A stretch of DNA of 64,000 nucleotides, taken from positions 124,001 through 188,000 of the forward strand of contig JAQSEB010000117.1 of NCBI GenBank assembly GCA_030063045.1, written 5' to 3'. The notes under the pieces are model-generated. The model was not told where the DNA came from. It ran no database searches and saw only the letters and a list, made by a program, of their open reading frames with translations. This DNA is from Pratylenchus scribneri (taxonomy: Eukaryota > Nematoda > Chromadorea > Rhabditida > Pratylenchidae). This document shows positions 40,053 to 51,771 of the stretch, in pieces; within the stretch, counting starts at the first letter, position 1; the number at the start of each line of letters is the position of its first letter. The position numbers and the translations under genes are program-made.

Positions 40053-43000
40053 TTTTGTTGTTGATTGATGAAATTCTTTAGAGGTAGAGGGTTTTTCGTT
40101 TGTGAGCTGAAAATGGGGAATGGTTTGAATGGGATTTGAATAAAATTGCGCGAAAATCGATGAAAAATAAACAAATGAAAAGGGAAATAAAGCGACATTG
40201 AAAGCAAAATTTGCTCAAAAATTGACCTCAATTCGGTCATCCAAATTTTTAGCATTATTTGATGCCGAATTCATTGAACAATTTGGCAAAGTTTCTGATG
40301 GATGGCTGATCACAATTTTAGGCACATTTTTCTCATCATTTTGCAGATTTTGTTCAACATTTTTATTGGCACAATTTTGCATAATCATGTCTCCATTTTT
40401 CTCTTCGCATTCTTTCAATTTTGCATTGGATTTTGCAAAACAAGCAAAAAGATTTCGCCGAAGGCGGCCTGCCAAAAATATTTGTTTGTTATTCGCCTTT
40501 ATCGAATTCCAAAATTGCCCAAAGTAATTGTCCCCAAAATTTGTTAGTACCCGGCATTGTAGATGGGAGAATTGTGTGAAGGGCGATGATGAGGTGGAGT
40601 GCAATTTTGGATGTTTTGTGCGCGAATATATTGAAGGAAAAATTGGTGAAATAATTTGGTTAATTTATGGCTGAATTAGCAATTTGTTATGCTTTGGAAT
40701 GGAAATAGCAATAATTTGGGGAACAAAGGGGTCAATTTCAATTTGTTTTGTTTATTCGATGAAAAATTGGATAAATTTTAGCGCAATTTTTACAAATTTT
40801 TGGATTTTTTCTATTATGTTTGGGACTTTTTGTTACATTTTAGTGCCTCCGAGCAATGCCTCTGTTTATATTTGGCCTACTCCCACAATCGATAAGGCCT
40901 TATTCTCATTCCTAGGGCAGCGCATGGGGACTATATGGATGGAATGGAATGGACATTTACTATGGCCATAAATATAGAAAGGAGTGTGCGGGAAAATGGA
41001 AGGATGGATTCTATTTTAGTTAATTTGGTTGTTCCGTTGCCAAAGAGATGGAAATTTGGCGGATAATTAATTAGGAATGAAGTAAATGATTTAGAAAATA
41101 AAAATTAATTAGAAATGGCGAAAATTGGAGCAATTTTAAGGAAAAATTTCAAAAAATTAAATGCCTTTTACGCAAAAATAGACCCAATAACAATCGAATC
41201 AAAGGGCAAAATTTGGACAAATGTGAAATATATTTAGGCCACAATAAAGGAAAAGCTCTTACAGGGAATCACTGGAATTATCTTATCTAAACCCTCAAAT
41301 GAACATTTTTTTTATCAGTGCTTCAAAAATGTTGCCAATAAGGATAAATAAAATTATTATATTTGCAAAGGAAGGACGGAATTGTGATATGATAAGCCCA
41401 GGGGGAAATTGGAATAAGGAATGAAGACAATTGTTAGAGAAATTGTTGCCTTTAGGAAAATCATAATTGGAGAGTGGAGACTATCCAATTCTAATTAAAT
41501 GGGAAGCAAAGCAGCAAATTTTGGGCCAAATTATGTTTTATTATCCATTTAAATTAAGGTTTAATTTTCCTATTTTTTCAAATAAATGTTGCCAAATCAA
41601 AGGATATTTTATTGTTGACGAGGAAAATATTTTTTATAGAGGGAACGCTGACTGAGGACTAATATTAAATGGGAGCAAGGAACATAGAATAGGCGAATGA
41701 AAAAATAAACAGGAAAATGTGGAAAAGTCGCAGCAGCTGAAAATATTGGGATGAACCCCGCAGCAGCTGATGAGAAGTGGAAGATCGGAAAATGGGACCC
41801 TCCGGGGCGCACAGCTGGACTTTTTATATGCGGGCGATGGGCCGTGCATTCGGGCGGAATAAAAATATTGGAATGGAAGGGAATTTGTTGGGAGGAGCGA
41901 AATACGCCCCAAAACTGAGCTTTGTTCGCCCGACTTTGGCCTTTTCAAACACGCCTTTTCCCCGTTCCTTTGGCCTTTTTCTGTTGGCCAAATCTATGGT
42001 TCAATCTCCTTTTCTCTTTGATTATTAATTCTTGAACTTGATTTGCTTGCCTTTTTATGCTTTTGGCCATATTTTCCCTCTGGACTTATGGCCCATTGTT
42101 TGGAGATTTAATCTATCCAATTAGCCCATTCATTCATATTCTCTTTTTGGCTATCATATTTTTGTACCCAAAATGCCGACAATTTGACCTTTCATTTCCC
42201 CATAATTTTTTCCCAAATGTATTCATTCCCCCAAAGGCCACAAAGGCCAATATGCCCTTTTGATCATTGTTGACCTTTCCACCCCATCTTCACATTTATA
42301 TATATTTTCCCATCCATTTTGTCCGATTAATGCGTTTATCTATGGCCCAAATCAACAAATCTGCGCACACTTTTTATTGGCCCTAATCGGTGTCAACCCC
42401 CAATCGGGGCCGGCCTTTTCCCATCATTTTTATGCTCATCCTCCCTTCCATCCTCCATCCCCGGCCATTCCAATGGGTCTTTTCGGTACCACCTTGTTGT
42501 AAATAATCCCCCCACCACTTTTTTTTATTTTTGGCTCCATTCTGCGACCTTTTCAATAATTCGACCCATCCAAATATTTCTTTCTGTTAGAATTATACTG
42601 TAAAGCAAAGGTTCACCCTTCCCGAAACCAATACAATGTCACCCTTCTTTGGAATTTTATTCTTTTGGTGGATCAAAATGAACAATTGATAGAATTTAAA
42701 TGCATTTTATGTCAAATGGCCCATAAACATTTACGGCGTACCTCCATCCAAATTCCACCATTTGAGCCATTTCCCCGATTCCATTGTCAGTGACACCTTT
42801 CTTTTCCATTTATGCAAATTAGAGGGTGGGGGATGGATCTTAATTTTTCTTCTTTGATATTTGTGAAAAATGTACATTTATTTAAAGGATGGAATATGGA
42901 ACTAATGGAACGGAATGTTTGAAAATTGGTAAACAATATGTTTATCGTTTGCAAAATTTTGTGTTGAAATATGTCATTGGAATTGGAAAACATTTTAAAT

Positions 43001-43551
43001 TTTGGTTGGAAAAAAATGTGATTAAAATGTAGAAATTAACTAAATAGAATAAATTAGAGCTCATCTAATCTAGATGCATAAATTTGTATAATTTTTATAC
43101 ATTAGCAGAATACAAATATTATAATTTAAATAATATTCCATATCAAACCATTGGTACCAATTTTTTATAAATTATTGGCTATTTTTGAACACAAATCCAG
43201 CGAAAGAATGGAGGAATAGAATGGCCAAGGAAAGACGGATCATTTTTCATTTTTTCTACTTTTAATTGGTCTTTGTTTGGGCCACGTTCTATATCATTCA
43301 CTTGCCGAGAACTAAGGCCACTTCAATTTCATATGGAAAGATTTATTATATATCTTCGTATTAGTTCGATATTTGATTGTCCAAACTTTTTCATTATTTG
43401 ACAATTTGAATTGGATGATTCACGGAAATCCATTGAAATAAGCTTCCGTCGAAAGCCATCAATTTCAATTAATTAATTGGCTGAAAAATTTGTTTTCCTT
43501 TGCTATTCATTTTGTGCATTTTATATCAAAATTTCCATTAAATTAGCTAAA
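40053..43551. other. 3.5 kb intergenic region
   Basis: No gene is supported. A 129-codon minus-strand frame (40215-40604) is open but matches nothing known to me. A tight group of CAGCTG motifs lies at 41734-41817. The region separates divergently transcribed genes (Trp/Gly-rich protein -, channel gene +) and so should contain both promoters. Confidence 0.55.
41734..41817. promoter_or_regulatory. CAGCTG E-box triplet
   Basis: CAGCTG at 41734-41739, 41764-41769 and 41812-41817. The first two are part of the identical 11-mer GCAGCAGCTGA, 30 bp apart. CAGCTG is a typical bHLH target, 1.7 kb upstream of the channel gene. A regulatory role is inferred. Confidence 0.3.
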
Positions 43552-46500
43552 ATGTGGGGTCGTTCAAATGGGCGAAGGCAACGTGCCATCATAACTCGAC
43601 GAACATTTTCGCCAAATAATAATACAATTGCATTAACTGCGGATTTTTTGATGACGGACAATGTGCCGGCTGAATGTTTGCCAGGAACATCTTCTACAAC
43701 CACTCATTCCCTCCATCGATTACGCAATGAAATTAGTGGAGAAAAGCCGAAAAAATGTACTTGTCGATATTTATGGAATACGGAATTGCATGGGCTGACC
43801 GCATTCCTCAAGGCTTGTTCAATGTTTTTGCCAAAATATGGGATAAATGAAGTCTATTCAATTCACTTGGGATTGGGATTAATTTTAGCAATGTTTTTCT
43901 TTTAGAATTACTAATATTGATAGGCTTTATTATTCTTAAATTTAGCTGTATTATGTATTGGAGGAAATATATTTTCACCAATTTTATTTACTTTTATGGA
44001 TAATCTTATCTTCTCATTCATTTAGAGCCGCTCAATTGCCGAACGTATCTTTTGGGGCACAATCATCGCCATTTGCCTGTTATTTTCATTGTTGACCACC
44101 GAATGGATGTTCGATGATTATTTCGACCGACAAACCGCAACATTGATTACAATTGAGCAGAGACAACGTCGAGATGGGTTAGGAGAAAATAAAAATTAAA
44201 TTCATACATATCAATATTTTACCAGTGCCCGAGGTCTTCGAATTAGGGTTGCGCCCCCGTCCCCGCGGGGGTCACCCCCGACGGGGGCCCCCGCGGGGGT
44301 TTGAGTCTCACCCCCGTCCCACCCCCGAAGGTCCACCCCCGATCACTCCCGCCTCCCGAACCTCCACCCCCGCGGGGGTACGGGGGTGAACATATACCCC
44401 ATATTATGGGACTTTTTCAAGAATAATGCAATATGAAAGGAAATTTTTAGCAGATTTTTGTAGGATTTTTAAATTTTCATTAAAAATTTTTCGCTGCGCG
44501 GCAATTTTTAGTTAATTTTTTCGCTGCGCGGCTCTTGATAATCTTCTCTTATGGATAATAGACACCACAAAATCACTTTCTATGGTTAATTTAGGGTGCT
44601 ATTCAAAAATCTGACATTCTTTTAATCATATCATGCCATATTGAAGATTTATATAAGACTTTCCGGCAAAAATGTCCGTTAAATTTTATTTGTAAAAGCA
44701 AATTTGGATGATGTGTAAGGTGAAACCAGCGAGGGACATTAACATCTCGCCACTAATCTCATCGATTTTGACGAGCCTTAGCTCATCAGCCAATTAACCA
44801 ATTTAAAAGACCTAAAGTACTGTATATTTAATAGTCCCAAATCTTGGCCATCCAATGGTATAATGATCATTCAAAACTTCAGCTTTGGCAAAGATGAGGC
44901 CAAAAATTTTGAAAAATTGTTTTTGTATCTAGGCATCTAGGACCATATTTTGGCCAGACCATTACAGTTTTGTATGTTCAATATATCATTGGATAGCCGA
45001 TACTTATTAGGGCTATTAAATGCACTATATCATTTAATTTAAATTAGTAAATTGGCTGATGACTGATGAGCTAAGGCTCTTCAAATTCAAAATCATTGAG
45101 ACGCTTCTGATCTAGACGCTAATGATAATGATCCCAACCGTTTGTAACTGGCACCAACAAATTCAAATGATCCAGAACAGGAAGAAATTGAAGAGGAGAT
45201 TGAATGAATTATGAATTAAAATTTATTTGCGCTTATAATTTATTAAAATTTTACTAAATTTTTCTTCAGAAATTTTTTTTGAAAAATAAGACTTTTTAAA
45301 AAATTTTTGTCAACCCCGTACCCCCGCGGGGGTCCCCGTCAAGGTCACCCCCGTGCCCGCCCCCGAAGGTGCCACCCCCGATCACCCCCGTCCCCGTCCA
45401 ACTCGCCCCCGACCCTCGGGAGCGCAACCCTACTTCGAATGCCTGTATTGGTAGTTTGCCCAAAGAATCCGGACTCGCTCAAATACAATTTGATTTTACG
45501 GGACATTGGAAGGAGATTGCCCCGACTTGATAGAGTCACTGTGGGGCGGCTAATCAGTTTTGCAATTGCAGGGGCCGGATTCAGTAATGTTGGCCAATTC
45601 ATGAAACGAAGGATCATTCAAAATATTACTGAACAGGAGGCAAGCAAAAATTATTTTGTAATTTTTTTTAGAGAATTCGCACTTATGCCTTTCTCAAGCA
45701 GCGTAAAATGTTGCGTTGTAGTTTATTATTTGAAATAAATTAAATAATATAATAGGGTAATTTCTTTTTTGATGAATAGTTCACGAATTTAGTAATTTTA
45801 AATATAAAATAATTCAGAAGATAGCGAATTTCCTTCTCTTTAAAATGATACCAAAACCATTAAAATTGGTTTAATTTGAACAAAGGTATGTTTTAAAAAT
45901 GAATGGGAGTTAGAACAAAAGGAGGCTAATTTTCTTCCTGTGGCTATAGATGAAATGAGAGTAAGTACGGTATCGCTTTTGATTGAAATTGATGAGTGAC
46001 AGATTTTCATTTCTTTTCATTTAGAGAATTGAGTGCGTCCTTAAGGTTTTTTGACCATAATTTTTGAATGGGAATTGGAGGTGCAATTTCACTGATCTAT
46101 AATATATATATATATCATTTTGAAGAATGCAAATATTTTACAAAAATAAAAATATGCTAAATTTATTCACACATATTCTATAATTATATCTTTGATATTT
46201 TTAAAGTTTTTATCTACTGTTTTTTTTGTGTTTTTAGTTAATTCTGATTTTTTGAGTTTTCGATTAATTCTGATTTTTATATTGCTCGAATTTAGTTTCT
46301 ACATTTTTTATTATTTGCCATTATTTCAGATTCAACGTCTCTATTCCCTTTTTCGCCGTTGGAAAGGTCATCGAAATTTGGACGAATTCTACACTGACTT
46401 ATTCGAAAAATATGGATACACATGCCAAGATGTGAGTACCATAAATTTAAGAAGAATTGCCATTTTTGATTATGATTATGATCATTCATCATTTTATACT

Positions 46501-48138
46501 TTTTCTGCAGCTTCTCCAGCGTTGCATGTACGGTTATCAGGAGATTCCGTGCTGCGATGTTTTCGTCCCATATTATGTGATGTTGCGTGGTCGTTGCATG
46601 CGTCTGAATCACACTTTCTATCAAATGGATCCATCCGACTATGGACGAATTCAAGTTTATTTGGTGAGAAAGTATTTGAATTAGTAAGTCATGCCAAATT
46701 GAAAATGATAAAATTGTGTTTATTAATTCAGTGCCTTTCTCAATTACTTAAAAACATTTTTATACATCTCTTTTTACTTTATATTCTTTTAATCAGAATC
46801 AAATGACCAGCCGATTGACGGAACCAACTGGAATGCAGGTTGAAATTTACCCCTAAAAGGAATATTCTTCTCTAATTTTAGCCCCAAATTATTGCATATT
46901 TGACGGATGAATACCGGGCAGTGGGCTTATTCCCTCGTTATTATGTGCATTTTCATTCATCAATTTTGTTGCGTGCCCGAAATCGACGAATCACAATGTT
47001 GCCGGGCAACGAACAGTGCCAAAGTAATCCAGAGGATCAGGTCGTTGAATAGAATGGCATCATTTACTCTGCTTGCTTAATTTCAATTTTGTAGGGCCGT
47101 AATTCATGTTGGCTTCGTCGTTGGCTATATGAAAAGGTGGTGGAACCATTCAATTGCACTGTTTTCTATTTGGGCAGAATTCGTTACAAAAATATTCCAA
47201 TTTGTGAGCCAATTACCCTCGTTCGCAACTATTTCTCGGTCATCAACATTCGATTGGACAATGATTTGAATAAACGGGTGAGTGAGATTAATTTTGAAAA
47301 TTCGAATTGGTAAATTAACAAAAAAGGAGTGTTTTTCCACCATTTAAATCCCTCTCAAGATACAGTATTCTTGTCCCATTTACTTTGTTCAAGCACATAT
47401 TAATCTTCTTTGACCTATTTTAGGTCGTTATATTCCCAAAAAAAATCATTGGCCAAATTTTAATTCCTAAATTATCAATTTTTGGCCTTTTTTCAGTGTT
47501 TGCCAGCCTGCAATCGGACAGAACATTTATTCCAGGAATTTCGGCCAAAAGCCTCAGTCCTTCGTCACAATTATATTCCTGCGTTCCGTGTGGAATTATA
47601 TTTCACAAATTTGGAGGTAAAATCAAATCATATTCACTCATTTATTGGCCATAAAGGGATATTATTTATCCAATTAATTCAAATTTTTGGCCATATTTTT
47701 CAATGGGCAAAAATTAACCGTTCATAGATCATTAATCTACATATTATTTCAATTTCTTGGCCACAATTTTTCATTGAGGGAAAATTGAACCAATCATAAT
47801 TCAAGAATTTATTTTGAACTCTTCTCCATTAAATCCTCCTAATTATTTTCCAGATTGAAGTCTACCAAGAAGTTTTGACCACAACATTGCCCGGTTTCGT
47901 CTCCCAATTGGGCGGTCAATCCGGCCTTTTTGTTGGCCTCTCCGTCTGTTCCATAATCCAAATTGGCATTTCACTTTTCTGGAAATGCCATCGATGGTAT
48001 CGAAAATTCTATTTGGGCAAAGGACGGCAGGATGGGGGTTGGCGAGGAAGGCGAAGGGCAAGTCGCGCGGCCTTGGCCAGTCTTCATCAAATGGAAACCC
48101 AAGAATCTAATGCCAGCAACACAAGTGGATGGGGATAA
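43552..48138 (+). CDS. DEG/ENaC-family channel subunit, interrupted by hAT-like element
   Basis: Subunit of a degenerin/ENaC sodium-type channel with two membrane spans and a Cys-rich loop. Exons: 43552-43823, 44028-44177, then a coding exon split by a transposon (44226-44243 and 45441-45639), 46330-46431, 46511-46663, 46797-46838, 46882-47040, 47095-47277, 47497-47616, 47854-48138; 561 codons without the element. ELHGLTAFL is the cytoplasmic motif before TM1, and TM1 is WGTIIAICLLFSLLTTEW. MPVLVVCPKNPD corresponds to the post-TM1 FPAVTIC-type motif. Cysteines occur in QRCMYGYQEIPCCDVF and CLPACNR. GGQSGLFVGLSVCSIIQI is the pre-TM2/TM2 region with a GLS filter triplet. The exon 1 donor (GTTTTT) is weak, and the intron after 45639 appears to start with GC. 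The gene works only if the insert is spliced out or absent. Confidence 0.85.
44236..44243. other. target-site duplication, left copy
   Basis: CTTCGAAT, identical to 45433-45440 on the other side of the hAT-like element. It lies in the channel coding exon. Confidence 0.9.
44244..45432. mobile_element. non-autonomous hAT-like DNA transposon, 1189 bp
   Basis: Terminal inverted repeats TAGGGTTGCGC (44244-44254) and GCGCAACCCTA (45422-45432) are perfect over 11 bp. They are flanked by a perfect 8-bp target duplication, CTTCGAAT, at 44236-44243 and 45433-45440. Eight-bp duplications and TAGGG-type ends are characteristic of hAT elements. No transposase ORF exists inside. The outer 100-150 bp at each end are very GC-rich with repeated CCCCCG and CCCCCGCGGGGG motifs. 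These subterminal blocks are direct, not inverted, copies (CCCCCGAAGGT and CACCCCCGATCAC occur in both). The centre is AT-rich and largely palindromic (44773-45079). Confidence 0.9.
45433..45440. other. target-site duplication, right copy
   Basis: CTTCGAAT, the second copy. The channel reading frame resumes directly after it. Confidence 0.9.
46216..46286 (-). repeat. short copy of the 19-20 kb minisatellite unit
   Basis: Two to three units (TTTTTAGTTAATTCTGATTT, then TTTTCGATTAATTCTGATTT) are the reverse complement of the array at 19024-20395. They lie in the channel-gene intron just before exon 46330-46431. Confidence 0.75.
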
Positions 48139-48869
48139 TAAGTATAGAAATTGGATGACAATAAATAAAAATTGAAGGAATTTTTTGAATTATTACAACT
48201 TTTTTTACTCAAATTTGAAGATTAAATTCATTGTCTCCATTTTTACCTAAAATGCGTTTATATATGTCTCATCCAATTTCATTCAAAAAAGCCAATTTTC
48301 TGCAAAAATTGTGTTTTTGTGCACTTGAAGGAGAGAACAACTGTCTTTTTCCTCAATTTCTTCCTTCATTCATTTTAGGGCCAAACATTTAAGGCCAAAA
48401 TAAAAGAAGGTCGACCGCGAGGTCAGAGGGCCAATAAATCGAGTCAGCCACATTTTTCGGCCGTCAAAACAAGTGATTTAGGCGGAACAAATGGCGAAAA
48501 GGAAGACCTCCCATTTTTATATTAGCCCTTTGGGCACCGGTGGCCATTCGTCTGGTTTTCCTTTGGATTAGCGGCTAAAGGCCCAGAATGATTTATTTTT
48601 GCCACTTTTCTATTGATTTGGAGGGCAAAATTGGTGGCAATGGTCTTCTCAATCTGATGACTTCCCACTTCCCATTTCATATTTATTTTTTTTATAATTA
48701 AAAACAACCACCTTTCATAATTTTATTTATTCTCAGCTGTCTCATTTCCAAATTGTGCTTTCATTCATCCCAATCGGATTTCATTCAAAAGAAATTTATT
48801 TTTATGAACAAAAATAAGCAAAATTATTCCTTTTTTGCTCTCCATTTCCCTAACAGATTAAGCCAAAAA
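48139..48869. other. intergenic spacer, nothing recognised
   Basis: Between two plus-strand genes. No ORF or RNA is supported. TTTCCCTAACAG ending at 48856 looks like a spliced-leader or intron acceptor for the next gene. Confidence 0.6.
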
Positions 48870-51345
<2,476 letters not shown>

Positions 51346-51368
51346 ATTCTTTGGCATATTTATGCCCG

Positions 51369-51374
51369 AATAAA
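51369..51374 (+). terminator. polyadenylation signal of cathepsin F gene
   Basis: AATAAA 23 nt after the stop codon. Confidence 0.55.
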
Positions 51375-51771
51375 TTGAATCCAATTAATAATAATTTCAA
51401 AAAATCAAATATGAATAATTTTTATCTATGTAAATAAATAAATATGCCACCATCCATGAAATATATCCAAAAGACATAAATAATATAGAAGTAAAGCCAT
51501 AAAATTAAAATTATAAATAAATAAACATACTATACCAAAAAATTATCGAATGTGGGGGGACAGGGGAGGAGGGGGATGGACTTAGCGAATTAAGATTAAA
51601 ATTAAATTAAAATATTCAAGAATAATTAAGACAAAGAAAATTATGAGAAAGAGAATTAAAATTAAAACTTAAAATGCCCTAATAAATAAAAGAAATAAAT
51701 ATTGAAAATGAACAGTAAAATAAATTCAAAACATTCAAAAAATCATCCCAATTCAAAATTCATCCATTCAA

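Noticed and set aside
40215..40604. 129-codon minus frame upstream of the Trp/Gly-rich gene
   Set aside because: Codon choice is plausible, but there is no family match, no signal peptide and no clear transcript structure; not strong enough to list.
45307..45738. 143-codon frame starting within the hAT-like element
   Set aside because: Its first third is the CCCCCG-rich subterminal repeat; only the part after 45440 is real channel coding sequence.
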